Below, in pieces: positions 12,135-21,070 of a stretch of DNA of 26,187 nt. Within the stretch, counting starts at the first letter, position 1, and each line of letters begins with the position of its first letter. The notes beneath the pieces were generated by a model. That model had not been told where the DNA came from, made no database searches, and saw nothing but the letters and a program-made list of their open reading frames with translations. The stretch comes from JAWVFM01 sp038237625 (GTDB taxonomy: Bacteria; Actinomycetota; Thermoleophilia; Solirubrobacterales; 70-9). The stretch lies in contig JBBRYM010000025.1 in the NCBI GenBank assembly GCA_038237625.1, positions 1-26,187 on the forward strand. The letters are read 5' to 3'. The position numbers and the translations under genes are program-made.

Positions 12135-14016
12135 GGCCTCGATGGTAGTGGGCGTCGCCGCCCTGCAGGCCCCGGCGCACGCCGGCGCGAGCGCTCCCCC
12201 CGGCGTGACGATCATGGTGTTGCCGAAGGGCACGACCCCCCAGGATCTCGCCTCGATCCCGGGTGCTGCGTTGGGGGTGATGAGCGCCGGCATCGGCCGC
12301 GTGTCGCCGGAGCAGACCTACCTGGACATCGGCCAGGGAAACCGCTTGAACCCATCTCTTTATGACGGCGACCTGCCGAAGACGAGGGACTGGCCCGCGA
12401 TCGTTGCCCGGGCACGCGCCGCGCCCGCGGAGATCGAGCCGGGGCTACTTGCGTCGACGCTGGACGGAGGCGGGCTCCACATCGCTGCGCGCGGGGACCG
12501 GGGCGCCGGAGTGATCGGCCTCAATGAGTCGGGAAAGGTGTTCGGTTACGCCGGCCGGATGTTTTCGGGCGGGTCTGCGGCGGCGAGATGCGGGGAAGCG
12601 GCGTGCATCGACTCCGGCAGCGTTGCCGAGGCCGCTCGACTCGCTCGGCAAGCGCCGCCTGGCGACCTCCTGATCGCCTTTGCCCGGCCCCCGCCCGAGC
12701 GCAATCACGAGCTGCCGATCGCCATCGCGGGCAGCGGCTTCAGTGGCGATCTGACCTCGGAGTCGACCCATACCGACGGCCTCGTCCTGACCACCGACAT
12801 CGCGCCCACCATCCTTGACCGCCTGGGCGTGGCAGTGCCCGACGCCATGGCGGGCCAGCCGATCACGGCGTCCGGCGCCGCGGATGCCAAGGCGATAACT
12901 GACCTCGAGAACCGCCTCGCGCAGGTTGGGCCCCGTCGTCACACGGTGATCGGAGTGAACCTGCTGATCTGGCTGGGCGTCGCGCTCTTGGCCGCGGCGA
13001 TCACCCGGAGGCGGGGGCTGGGAGTGGTAATTCCCCTTTTGGCCTCGACGCTGGCGTTTGCCCCGGCGCTGATGCTGATCGCACCGGCGTTTCATCCGAG
13101 CGAGCTCGCCGAGCGGCTTATCGTGGGCTTGGGGGCGCCGGGGCTGGCCGCCCTCAGCTCCACGTTCGCCGGACCGTGGGGTGCCCTGGCGCTGGGCGCT
13201 GCGGCGACCGTGGGGGGCTACGCCATCGATGTAATTGCCGGCTCCAGCCTCACGAGCCAGTCTCTGGTCGGGCCCAATCCCTCTCTCGGCGTCCGCTTCT
13301 ATGGCATCGGCAACGAGCTCGAAGCGACGATCGCTGTGCTCGCGTTTGCCGGCACGGGCGCGGCCCTTCAGCGCTGGACGCCGAGGCTCGACCCGCGCCG
13401 GGCGGCGCTCGCCTTCGCCGCGGTTGGCGTCGCGACGGTCATCGCATTCGCGCCGGGCCGCTTCGGCGCCGATGTGGGAGCGGCCATCGACCTGCCGATC
13501 GGCGCGGCCGCGGCCGCGGCGGTGTGCATCGGCGCCCGCCGGCGCCGCGTTCTCTTGATCCTCGCTCTCCCGATCGCCGTCCTCGCGTTCCTGGCCATCG
13601 CCGACCTCGTCACCGGAGGCGGCTCCCACCTCACCCGGTCGGTCCTCCAGGCCGGCGGGCTGCACAACCTGGGCGACGTGGCCGAACGCCGGCTGCGGCT
13701 GGGGGCCAGGAGCTTCGTCGAATTCGCGACGCGGGCTGACTTCCTCGTCGCGGTGGCGGTGGCGATCCTCGCGGTGTGGCAGAGGCGGCGAATCCGCTCG
13801 TGGTTCGACGGCCAGCCCCTCGCGTGGGCGGGCCTCGTGGGCTCGGTGGCCGCGATCGCGGTCGGGACCGTGGCAAATGACTCGGCGGCGATCGTCCTCA
13901 TGATCGGCACCACCCTGATCATCGCCACGTGCGGCGTCGCCTACGCACGCACGCTGGGAGCTCAGGCACGGACGCCTGAAAATCCCTCCGACCGTCGAGG
14001 TCCTGCGATAACCTGA
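12112..14016 (+). CDS. large membrane protein with exported alkaline-phosphatase-like domain
   Basis: About 634 aa from the GTG at 12112, which gives a signal peptide with Arg2, a hydrophobic core and a PAHA cleavage site near residue 24. ATGs at 12133 and 12142 are alternative starts. The exported part (about 25-275) contains TDGLVLTTDIAPTILDRLGVAVPDAMAGQPI near 221-250, the closing motif of alkaline-phosphatase/sulfatase-fold proteins. I do not see the metal-binding Asp/Thr motifs of active members, so it may be a binding domain only. About 11 membrane helices follow from 279 to 615, with RFYGIGNELEATIAV in a loop-to-helix segment as the most distinctive motif. No substrate can be named. 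The next gene encodes a glycosyltransferase-flippase fusion, suggesting a cell-surface polymer role. Its 5' end overlaps hemQ. Confidence 0.7.
   Translation: MRLLASLMASMVVGVAALQAPAHAGASAPPGVTIMVLPKGTTPQDLASIPGAALGVMSAGIGRVSPEQTYLDIGQGNRLNPSLYDGDLPKTRDWPAIVARARAAPAEIEPGLLASTLDGGGLHIAARGDRGAGVIGLNESGKVFGYAGRMFSGGSAAARCGEAACIDSGSVAEAARLARQAPPGDLLIAFARPPPERNHELPIAIAGSGFSGDLTSESTHTDGLVLTTDIAPTILDRLGVAVPDAMAGQPITASGAADAKAITDLENRLAQVGPRRHTVIGVNLLIWLGVALLAAAITRRRGLGVVIPLLASTLAFAPALMLIAPAFHPSELAERLIVGLGAPGLAALSSTFAGPWGALALGAAATVGGYAIDVIAGSSLTSQSLVGPNPSLGVRFYGIGNELEATIAVLAFAGTGAALQRWTPRLDPRRAALAFAAVGVATVIAFAPGRFGADVGAAIDLPIGAAAAAAVCIGARRRRVLLILALPIAVLAFLAIADLVTGGGSHLTRSVLQAGGLHNLGDVAERRLRLGARSFVEFATRADFLVAVAVAILAVWQRRRIRSWFDGQPLAWAGLVGSVAAIAVGTVANDSAAIVLMIGTTLIIATCGVAYARTLGAQARTPENPSDRRGPAIT
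12142..12147 (-). promoter_or_regulatory. -10 box TACCAT for hemQ
   Basis: On the minus strand TACCAT ends 7 nt before the hemQ ATG. It lies inside the 5' coding region of the divergent membrane protein gene, so the two genes overlap head to head. Confidence 0.5.
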
Positions 14017-14041
14017 CGTCTTCGCCCCTGCCGAAGGCGTC
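14015..14041 (+). terminator. hairpin after the membrane protein gene
   Basis: GACGTCTTCG and CGAAGGCGTC form a 10-bp stem (one G-U pair in RNA) around a 7-nt loop, beginning inside the stop codon. There is no U-tract, so it may only protect the 3' end or pause polymerase. Confidence 0.4.
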
Positions 14042-14091
14042 GTCGGCGCACGCCGGGGGGAAGTCAGTCATCGGCAGGAGCCCCGCCGAAC

Positions 14092-16407
14092 ATGCGTATT
14101 GCGATCGTCAGCCCATATTCCTGGACGTACCCGGGAGGCGTAAACCGCCATATCGAGTCCCTCGCCCGGGAGCTCGACGCGCGCCGCCACGAGCTGCGCG
14201 TCTTCGCGCCGTGGGATCCGCCGGGGCGCCTCAGCCGGGCCTTCCATCGCGCCGACGCCGAGAAGCGCACCCAGCCCGATTTCCTCGTCCCACTCGGCCG
14301 CTCGGTGGGCCTTGGCTTCAATGGCGCCGTCTCCAATGTCTCGCTCTTCCCCGACGCGCTCACCAAAATGCGCCGCGAGCTTCGCGCCGGTCGCTTTGAC
14401 GTCGTCCACGTCCACGAGCCGCCCGCCGCGGTCATCAGCTGGGATGCGTGCTCGTTTCCGGACACACCCGTGGTCGGCACGTTCCATGCCTACTCGACGA
14501 AGCCAATGCCGAACAAGATCGCCAACGTGCTCGGCGCCCGGCGCAAGTTCAACCAGCTGCATGCTCGGATCGCGGTCTCGGAGGCGGCGGCCTGGACCGG
14601 CAGGCGCTGGTTCGGCGGCGACTACGAGGTGATCCCGAACGGGGTGGACATCGATGGCCCCGCCCTGGGGCCGAAGCCCGCCGCGGACGAGCTTCGCGTC
14701 CTGTTCGTCGGTCGAGCCGAGGAGCGCAAGGGCCTCCCCGTGCTGCTGGCCGCGTTTGAGGCGCTGATCGAGCACGTCCCGTCGCGGCTCACCGCGGTTG
14801 GCATCACCCAGGCCGATGTCTCGCGTTACGTCGCCGACCCCGCCTGCTCCCGCCACATCGATGCCGTCGGCCGGGTGGACCAAGCGCGCCTCTGGCGCCT
14901 GCTGCACGAGGCAGACGTGCTCGTTGCGCCGTCGCTGTCCGGTGAGAGCTTCGGCATGGTGTTGACCGAGGCGTTCGCCACCGGTACTCCGGTGATCGCG
15001 TCGAACATCGCCGGCTACGCGGATGTGGTCACCGACGGCCTCGACGGGGTGCTGGTGCCGCCGGCCGACGCCCAGCGACTGGCCGAGGAGCTTCAGCGGA
15101 TGTATGTCGATCCCGCCCGTCGCGAGCGGATGGGCGTCGCAGCCCGCGCCAGCGCCGCCCGCTACGCGTGGCCGCAGGTCGCGAATCGCGTCGAGTCCGT
15201 GTACGAGCGCGTCGTCGCGTTCGAGCCCGCTCCCGCCGGTGCCGTCGAGCGCGCCGCGCGCCGAACCGGCATCGTGCCGATCGACGGCAGCGCCACGCTC
15301 CGCCCGGAAAAACTGCCCTCGCTTGATCCAGCACCGGCCCGCAAGGGCCACGGGCACATCGCGCGCCGGGTGGGCCTTGCCGTGGCCGGCGTTCTCGGGG
15401 TGGGACTCAGCCTGATCGCCGCGAACCGGATCGGACTCGACAAGGTGTTCACCAGCATCGTGCGCTCCGACGCCGGTTGGGTAATCGCGGCGACGGCCCT
15501 GATGATGGCCTCGATGTTCTTCCGTGCGGTGTCGTGGTTCGCCATCGCGAAGGCGGCGCTGCCCTCACGGCCCATTCGCCGGCGCGACGTGCTCTCGGCG
15601 ACGATGATCGGGGTGCTGATGTCGGCGACGCTGCCTGCCCGCCTCGGCGAGCCGGCGCGCGCAATGGTGCTCTCGCGCCGCACCGGTCGAATGCGCGAGA
15701 CCTTCCCGGTCCTGCTCGGCACGCTGGTGTCGCAGACGGTCTTCAACATCCTGGCGCTGGTCTTGCTCGGCGGAATCATCGTCTCGACCACCGACCTGTT
15801 CGGAAGCTCCTCGACCAAGCTCTTCATCGTCAGCATGGTCCCGCTGCTTGCGTTGGTCGCCGTGGCTTTGGCGCCCGCGGTGGTTCGTGGCACCGGCAGC
15901 GGTCGTGTCTCACGAGCGCTCGCTGCCGCCCGGGCGGCGCTCCTGCGTGTGCGCACCGGCTTGCTCGTCTTCCGCGACCTGCGGCGTGGCGCGGTCGCCG
16001 CCGGAGCACAGCTCACCGCCTGGGCGATCCAGCTGCTCGCCGTCTACGCGCTCAGCTTCGCCCTCGGCCTCGAGCACCACGCCGGCATCGGCGCCGCCGC
16101 CGCGGTGCTGTTCGCCGTCAACGTCACGGCCGTCGTGCCGGCGACCCCGTCGAACATCGGGGTGTTCCAGCTCGCCGTGATCAGCGTTCTCACCTCCGGC
16201 TTCGGCATCGGAGCAGCGGACGCTCTGGCCTTCGGCGTGATCCTTCAGGCGGTGGAGATCGCGACCGCGCTCACACTCGGATTGCCCGCGCTCGTGCGTG
16301 AGGGAGTCTCCTGGTCGGACATGCGGATGCGGGCCCTCTCGGCCGCGCCGGCGCGCCTGCAGCCGAAGCCGCGCCAGACGGCAGCCGGCGATTCCATCAC
16401 CAGCTGA
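14092..16407 (+). CDS. GT4 glycosyltransferase fused to a flippase-like (LPG-synthase-type) membrane domain
   Basis: A 771-aa two-domain protein. Residues 1 to about 375 form a GT-B retaining glycosyltransferase of family 4, close to PimA-type enzymes: SPYSWTYPGGVNRHI near the start, VIPNGVD in the middle, GRAEERKGLPVLLAAF, and the EX7E motif Glu285/Glu293 in ESFGMVLTE. After a linker (about 375-418), residues 419-745 hold about seven or eight membrane helices with SATLPARLGEPARAMVLSRR and AVNVTAVVPATPSNIGVFQLA, the marks of the lysylphosphatidylglycerol-synthase TM/UPF0104 family. The fusion suggests glycosylation of a lipid on the cytosolic face with linked translocation (inference). A Shine-Dalgarno AGGAG lies 11 nt before the ATG. 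It does not show the leaderless promoter spacing seen at other first genes. Confidence 0.85.
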   Translation: MRIAIVSPYSWTYPGGVNRHIESLARELDARRHELRVFAPWDPPGRLSRAFHRADAEKRTQPDFLVPLGRSVGLGFNGAVSNVSLFPDALTKMRRELRAGRFDVVHVHEPPAAVISWDACSFPDTPVVGTFHAYSTKPMPNKIANVLGARRKFNQLHARIAVSEAAAWTGRRWFGGDYEVIPNGVDIDGPALGPKPAADELRVLFVGRAEERKGLPVLLAAFEALIEHVPSRLTAVGITQADVSRYVADPACSRHIDAVGRVDQARLWRLLHEADVLVAPSLSGESFGMVLTEAFATGTPVIASNIAGYADVVTDGLDGVLVPPADAQRLAEELQRMYVDPARRERMGVAARASAARYAWPQVANRVESVYERVVAFEPAPAGAVERAARRTGIVPIDGSATLRPEKLPSLDPAPARKGHGHIARRVGLAVAGVLGVGLSLIAANRIGLDKVFTSIVRSDAGWVIAATALMMASMFFRAVSWFAIAKAALPSRPIRRRDVLSATMIGVLMSATLPARLGEPARAMVLSRRTGRMRETFPVLLGTLVSQTVFNILALVLLGGIIVSTTDLFGSSSTKLFIVSMVPLLALVAVALAPAVVRGTGSGRVSRALAAARAALLRVRTGLLVFRDLRRGAVAAGAQLTAWAIQLLAVYALSFALGLEHHAGIGAAAAVLFAVNVTAVVPATPSNIGVFQLAVISVLTSGFGIGAADALAFGVILQAVEIATALTLGLPALVREGVSWSDMRMRALSAAPARLQPKPRQTAAGDSITS

Positions 16408-16435
16408 AGCGGCGAAGGCCGGTTGACCCGCTCGC

Positions 16436-16441
16436 TATCCT
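16436..16441 (+). promoter_or_regulatory. -10 box TATCCT before the metH leader ORF
   Basis: TATCCT ends 8 nt before the ATG of a 23-codon ORF, so that ORF would be translated from a leaderless end. TTGACC at 16423 is too close (7 bp) to be its -35. Confidence 0.45.
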
Positions 16442-16449
16442 GATCGGTG

Positions 16450-16521
16450 ATGACCAGTTCGAGCGCGACCATCACCTCCCACCGGGACATGCCCGGGCGA
16501 GCGTCGCGCCCGGCCGTCTAG
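16450..16521 (+). CDS. 23-aa leader ORF upstream of metH
   Basis: The ORF reads MTSSSATITSHRDMPGRASR then PAV and ends in TAG. It sits at leaderless distance from a -10 box, is in the same frame as metH and stops 45 nt before it. Its second half is built into two competing hairpins, and its only internal Met codon (16489-16491) lies in the loop of the first one. It looks like a regulatory leader peptide. I recognise no homologue, and it could be chance. Confidence 0.4.
   Translation: MTSSSATITSHRDMPGRASRPAV
16482..16513 (+). promoter_or_regulatory. two mutually exclusive hairpins in the metH leader
   Basis: Hairpin A pairs CCGGG (16482-16486) with CCCGG (16492-16496) around a 5-nt loop. Hairpin B pairs CCGGGCG (16493-16499) with CGCCCGG (16507-16513) around a 7-nt loop. 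They share 16493-16496, so only one can form at a time. Neither is followed by a U-tract. Confidence 0.4.
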
Positions 16522-16566
16522 ACCCGTCCGCACGACTCTCGCCTCCGTACCATCAGGAGCCAGCCC

Positions 16567-19500
16567 ATGCCTGAGCGCGACTACCTAGCCGCGGTTAGCG
16601 ACCGCATCGTCGTCTTCGACGGCGGCATGGGCGCGACCCTGGAGCAGTTCGAGCTGACGTCGGAGGACTACGGCGGGCTTCCGGGCAAGTGCCACGAGGC
16701 GCTGGTGCTCAACCGCCCCGACGTGATCGAGAGCGTTCACTCGTCCATGCTCGAGGCGGGCGCCGAGGTCGTCGAAACCGACACCTTCCAGGGCAGCCGC
16801 CTGAAGCTGGGGGAGTGGGGCCTTGCCGACCACACCCTCGAGATCAACCGCATGGCGGCCGAGATCGCCCGCCAGGCCGCCGGGGATGACCGGTTCGTGG
16901 CCGGCTCGATCGGCCCGACGGGATTCCTGCCCTCCTCCGACGACCCGACCCTAGGGGGAATCACCTTCCGCGAGCTCGCCGAGGTGTTTGAAGAGCAGGC
17001 CCGCGGCCTGGTGGACGGCGGAGCAGACCTGATCATCGTCGAGACGGCTCAGGACATCCTGGAAGTGAAGGCGGCGATCTTCGGCGCACGTGAGGCGTTC
17101 AAGGCCACCGGGCGCTCGCTGCCGATCCAGGCCTCGGTGTCCCTCCTGCCGCAGGGGGGCAAGATGCTGCTGGGCACCGACATCGCCGCCGTTCTCACGA
17201 CGCTCACGGCGTTGGACATCGACGTGATCGGTCTCAACTGCTCGACCGGTCCGGAGGACATGCGCGACGCCATCCGTTACCTCGGCGAGAACTCGACGCT
17301 GCCGATTCACTGCATTCCGAATGCCGGTCTGCCACTGCAAGGCCCGGACGGCGAGACGATCTTTCCCGAGACCCCCGAGCAGATCTCCAAGGTCCTGGGC
17401 GAGTTCGTCGAACGCCATGGCGTCTCGATCGTGGGCGGCTGTTGCGGCACCACACCCGACCACATCAGGGCGATCCGCGAGCGCTGCGCCGGCGCCATTC
17501 CGAGCGCTCGCCCGGAGGCGGGGCCGACGCTGGTCTCGTCGATGATGACCGCCACCGACCTAGCGCAGGAGCCGCGGCCGACGCTCGTTGGCGAGCGCGT
17601 CAACTCCCAGGGCTCGCGTAAGGCGAAGGAGCTTCTGCTGGCCAACGACTACGACGGCCTGGTCCAGATAGCCGAAGATCAGGTCAGCGGCGGCGCGCAC
17701 GTCCTCGATGTCTGCGTTGCGCTCACCGAGCGCCAGGACGAGGACGTCCAGATGCGCGAAGTCGTGAAGCGGATCTCGCTCACCCAGCCCTCGCCGATCC
17801 AGATCGACTCGACGGAGCCCGAGGTGATCGAGGCCGCGCTGGAGGCGATCCCCGGCCGCGCCATCGTCAACTCCATCAACCTCGAGGCCGGCCGCGACAA
17901 AGCCGACCGGGTCGTGCCCCTCGCGAAGGCGCACGGCGCCGCGCTGATCGCGCTGACAATCGACGAGGTCGGCATGGCAAAGACTCCCGAGCGCAAGGTC
18001 GATATCGCCAAGCGCATCACCGAGATCGCCTGCAACGAGCATGGGCTTCCGCGCGAGGCCCTGATCTTCGACGTGCTCACGTTCACCCTGACTACGGGCG
18101 ACGAGGAGTGGCGGCCCTCAGCCGTGGCGACGATCGAGGGCATCCGCGCGGTGAAGGCGGGCATTCCCGGCGTCAAGACCTCGCTCGGCGTCTCCAATGT
18201 CTCCTTCGGCGTCTCGCCCCCGGCTCGCGCGGTGCTGAACTCGACGTTCCTGCACCACTGCGTCGAAGCCGGTCTCGACCTCGCGATGGTCAACCCCAAC
18301 CACATCAAGCCCTACGGCGAGATTTCGGAGAATGAGCGCGAGCTCGCCGACGACCTCGTCTTCAACCGCCGCGAGGATGCCCTCGAGCGCTTCATCGCGC
18401 ACTTCGAGTCCAAGGGTGAGGAGGACATAGACGAGGCCGAGGATCCCACCGAGGGGATGGAGCCCGAGGAGGCCCTTCACTGGCACGTCCTGCGCCGCAA
18501 GAAGGAGGGAGTCGAGGAGTGGATCGACCGCTCGGTCGAGAAGATCGGCGCGGTCCCGACCCTCAACGAAGTCCTGCTGCCGGCCATGAAGGAGGTCGGC
18601 GACAAGTTCGGCGCGGGCGAGCTGATCCTGCCATTCGTCCTTCAGTCCGCCGAGGTCATGAAGCGGGCCGTCGCCCAGCTCGAGAACTACCTCGACCGTA
18701 TCGAGGGCCATACGAAGGGCAAGGTCGTGATCGCCACCGTCTTCGGCGACGTGCACGACATCGGCAAGTCACTGGTCAACACCATCCTCACCAACAACGG
18801 CTACACCGTCGTCGACCTCGGCAAGCAGGTCCCGATCGACACGATCATCGACGCCGCGGTCGAGCACGAGGCCGACGCGATCGGGCTCTCAGCACTTTTG
18901 GTCTCGACGTCCAAGCAGATGCCCGCCTGCATCTCCGAGCTCCATAACCGCGGCCTCGAGTTCCCGGTGCTGATCGGCGGGGCCGCGATCAACCGCGACT
19001 TCGGGCGCCGCGCGCTCTACCCGCTCGGCAAGGAGTCCGACGAGGTCTACGAGCCGGGCGTCTTCTACTGCAAGGACGCGTTTGCGGGCCTCGATACGGT
19101 CGACGCCCTCGTCGACTCCGACGCCCGTCAGGCGCTGGTCGCGAAGATCCGCGACGAGGCACGTGAGCTTCGCGAGAAGCCCGTCGTCGTCGACAACTCA
19201 CCGCCCACCACCGACGACAGCGTCCGCTCGGCGATCAGCACCGAGGCGCCGGTGCCCGAGCCGCCCTTCTGGGGCGCACGCGAGGTCGATGTCGACCTCG
19301 CCGAGGTCTATCCGTACCTCGACCGCCACGTTCTCTTCAAGCTCCACTGGGGCGGGCGCGGGCGAAAGGGCGAGGACTGGCGGCGGATCGTCGAGGGCCA
19401 CGACGGCGACGAAGGCTTCGCCCCGAAGCTCGAGCGCATGTGGAGCGAGCAGGACTACCTGCGCCCCAAGGCGCGCCTTGGCTACTTCCCCTGCAACGCC

Positions 19501-20154
19501 GACGGCAACGAGCTGGTGATCTTCGACCCGGACGATCCCGAGCGCGAGATCGAGCGCCTGGTCTTCCCGCGCCAGCCCAAGCACGACCGGATCTGCCTCG
19601 CCGACTTCTACAAGCCGATCGACTCCGGCGAGCGTGACGTGGTCGCCCTTCAGGGCGTGACCGTCGGTCCCGAGGTGACCCACCGGATCAAGCAGCTCGA
19701 GGCCGACGGCGAGTTCGCCGAGCAGCTCTTCGTCCACGGCCTCGGCGTGCAGGCGGCTGAGGGGCTGGCCGAATGGCTTCACGCCGGCGTGCGCAGCGAC
19801 CTGGGCATCGATTCCGGCCAGGGTCGCCGCTACTCCTGGGGCTACCCCGCATGCCCCGACCAGTCCGAGCACGAAAAGGTGTGGCGCCTTCTCGACCTGG
19901 AGAAGATCGGCATGATCCTCTCAGGCGGCTACGCGGTGGAGCCCGAGCAGTCGACAGTCGCGATCATCGCCCACCATCCGCAGGCCGTCTACTTCGGAAT
20001 GAAGTCGGGCTTTGTCCCTGCTGAGCCGAAGCCCGATGAGCTCATCGCCGGGACCGATCGCGGCGGGGAGCTCCCGCCCGAGGACGATCCCGGCGGCGAT
20101 GGCACCGTCGAGGCCGAGGCGGGCGAGCCGGCGGCCGAGGCGACCGCCGGCTAA
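16567..20154 (+). CDS. metH: cobalamin-dependent methionine synthase
   Basis: A full-length 1195-aa MetH that transfers the methyl of 5-methyltetrahydrofolate to homocysteine through cobalamin. The homocysteine domain (1-300) has the zinc cysteines Cys225 (GLNCSTGP) and Cys292/Cys293 (GGCCGTTP). The pterin domain (about 337-605) begins PTLVGERVNSQGSRKAKELL. The cap and B12 domains (about 635-870) include DVHDIG with the cobalt ligand His730. The reactivation domain (about 900-1160) carries RYSWGYPACPD with Arg1088 and Cys1096, which binds S-adenosylmethionine. A 40-residue acidic Ala/Glu/Pro tail follows. AGGAG lies 7 nt before the ATG. No cobalamin riboswitch is seen upstream; a leader ORF and hairpins are. 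Confidence 0.96.
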   Translation: MPERDYLAAVSDRIVVFDGGMGATLEQFELTSEDYGGLPGKCHEALVLNRPDVIESVHSSMLEAGAEVVETDTFQGSRLKLGEWGLADHTLEINRMAAEIARQAAGDDRFVAGSIGPTGFLPSSDDPTLGGITFRELAEVFEEQARGLVDGGADLIIVETAQDILEVKAAIFGAREAFKATGRSLPIQASVSLLPQGGKMLLGTDIAAVLTTLTALDIDVIGLNCSTGPEDMRDAIRYLGENSTLPIHCIPNAGLPLQGPDGETIFPETPEQISKVLGEFVERHGVSIVGGCCGTTPDHIRAIRERCAGAIPSARPEAGPTLVSSMMTATDLAQEPRPTLVGERVNSQGSRKAKELLLANDYDGLVQIAEDQVSGGAHVLDVCVALTERQDEDVQMREVVKRISLTQPSPIQIDSTEPEVIEAALEAIPGRAIVNSINLEAGRDKADRVVPLAKAHGAALIALTIDEVGMAKTPERKVDIAKRITEIACNEHGLPREALIFDVLTFTLTTGDEEWRPSAVATIEGIRAVKAGIPGVKTSLGVSNVSFGVSPPARAVLNSTFLHHCVEAGLDLAMVNPNHIKPYGEISENERELADDLVFNRREDALERFIAHFESKGEEDIDEAEDPTEGMEPEEALHWHVLRRKKEGVEEWIDRSVEKIGAVPTLNEVLLPAMKEVGDKFGAGELILPFVLQSAEVMKRAVAQLENYLDRIEGHTKGKVVIATVFGDVHDIGKSLVNTILTNNGYTVVDLGKQVPIDTIIDAAVEHEADAIGLSALLVSTSKQMPACISELHNRGLEFPVLIGGAAINRDFGRRALYPLGKESDEVYEPGVFYCKDAFAGLDTVDALVDSDARQALVAKIRDEARELREKPVVVDNSPPTTDDSVRSAISTEAPVPEPPFWGAREVDVDLAEVYPYLDRHVLFKLHWGGRGRKGEDWRRIVEGHDGDEGFAPKLERMWSEQDYLRPKARLGYFPCNADGNELVIFDPDDPEREIERLVFPRQPKHDRICLADFYKPIDSGERDVVALQGVTVGPEVTHRIKQLEADGEFAEQLFVHGLGVQAAEGLAEWLHAGVRSDLGIDSGQGRRYSWGYPACPDQSEHEKVWRLLDLEKIGMILSGGYAVEPEQSTVAIIAHHPQAVYFGMKSGFVPAEPKPDELIAGTDRGGELPPEDDPGGDGTVEAEAGEPAAEATAG

Positions 20155-20188
20155 AACCGCTGGGGTCTGACCCTCGCCAGGCTGTCGC

Positions 20189-21070
20189 TCAGGCGGCGGC
20201 GGTCACGGCGCCATCGAGCTCGCGCTCGAAGCCGTCGAGCAGGTCGGCCAACCGCTCGGTCGCTTCGACCTGCGGGCAGTGCCCGCAATTCTCGATGACC
20301 ACGATCCGCGACCTCTCCACCTCGCGAAGGACCCTGTCGGCGCCCGCCGCGAAGACCAGACGGTCGCGGTCGCCCCAGACGAGGAGCACCGGCACCGAAA
20401 TCCGCTCCAGGCGAAACGGCGAGGCGAGCTCCGGCAGCAGGCGGTGGGCGACGGCAAGGGTCCGCGATACGGCCTCGCGCGAGCGCAGGTGCCGTGTGAA
20501 GGAGGCGACGCTCGCCGGATCAACGTCGCGAGGGCGGGCGAAAGCGAGGCTTCGGTATAGGCGTCCGACGGTCTCGCGCACGACCACTTCGGGCAGGGGC
20601 ATCGGCGAGGCCAGGAGGAGCCGCAGCAATCTCTCGCCCTCGATGATCCGCACCCAGCGGGCGAGGCTGAGGCCCGCCGGCGCGATTGGGACGACGCCAG
20701 CGACGGGAGCGCCGTTGCGCTCCGCGGCACGCAGGGCCGCGCAACCGCCCATCGAGTTCCCGACCACCAACGCATCTCGTTCGTACCTGGCGGCGACGTC
20801 ATCGATGGCTGCCGCGGCGAAGCGATCGAGTTGCTCCAACACAGGCTCACCGTCGAGAAGCTCGGAGGCGGTGCCGAACCCCGGCAGGTCGTAGGCGATG
20901 GCCCTGCGGCCGCGGCGCGCGCAGAGGGCGAGCAGGCGTCGCCAGCAGTCGGCTGAGTCCGAGTAGCCGTGTAGCAGGACGATTGGAGCGGCACTCCCGT
21001 TGCCCTCGACCTCCAGGGCGCGGCTCCTGTAACCGGCGAGCTCAAGACGGCGCTCGCGGATTGCGCTCAT
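20189..21070 (-). CDS. alpha/beta hydrolase
   Basis: A 293-aa alpha/beta-hydrolase fold protein. The oxyanion segment is VLLHGYSDSADCW (31-43), the nucleophile elbow is GNSMGG with Ser106, the acid is in VLLVWGDRDRLVF and the catalytic His in ENCGHCPQVEATERLADLL near the C-terminus. Order and spacing fit esterases, lipases and C-C hydrolases of the MhpC type; the substrate is unknown. It converges on metH with a 34-bp gap. A TAGAAA hexamer 6 nt before its ATG resembles the leaderless boxes of neighbouring genes but ends in A instead of T. Confidence 0.85.
   Translation of the reverse strand: MSAIRERRLELAGYRSRALEVEGNGSAAPIVLLHGYSDSADCWRRLLALCARRGRRAIAYDLPGFGTASELLDGEPVLEQLDRFAAAAIDDVAARYERDALVVGNSMGGCAALRAAERNGAPVAGVVPIAPAGLSLARWVRIIEGERLLRLLLASPMPLPEVVVRETVGRLYRSLAFARPRDVDPASVASFTRHLRSREAVSRTLAVAHRLLPELASPFRLERISVPVLLVWGDRDRLVFAAGADRVLREVERSRIVVIENCGHCPQVEATERLADLLDGFERELDGAVTAAA

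Noticed and set aside
12445..13665. Minus-strand frame of 406 codons
   Set aside because: It is antisense to the membrane protein and reads as charged low-complexity sequence; the plus strand gives clean membrane helices.
14068..15357. Minus-strand frame of 429 codons
   Set aside because: It is the antisense shadow of the GT4 domain, which has a complete EX7E motif.
16408..16566. Cobalamin or SAM riboswitch before metH
   Set aside because: The region is only 159 bp and I find no B12-box-like or SAM-IV-like core; the leader ORF with hairpins explains it better.
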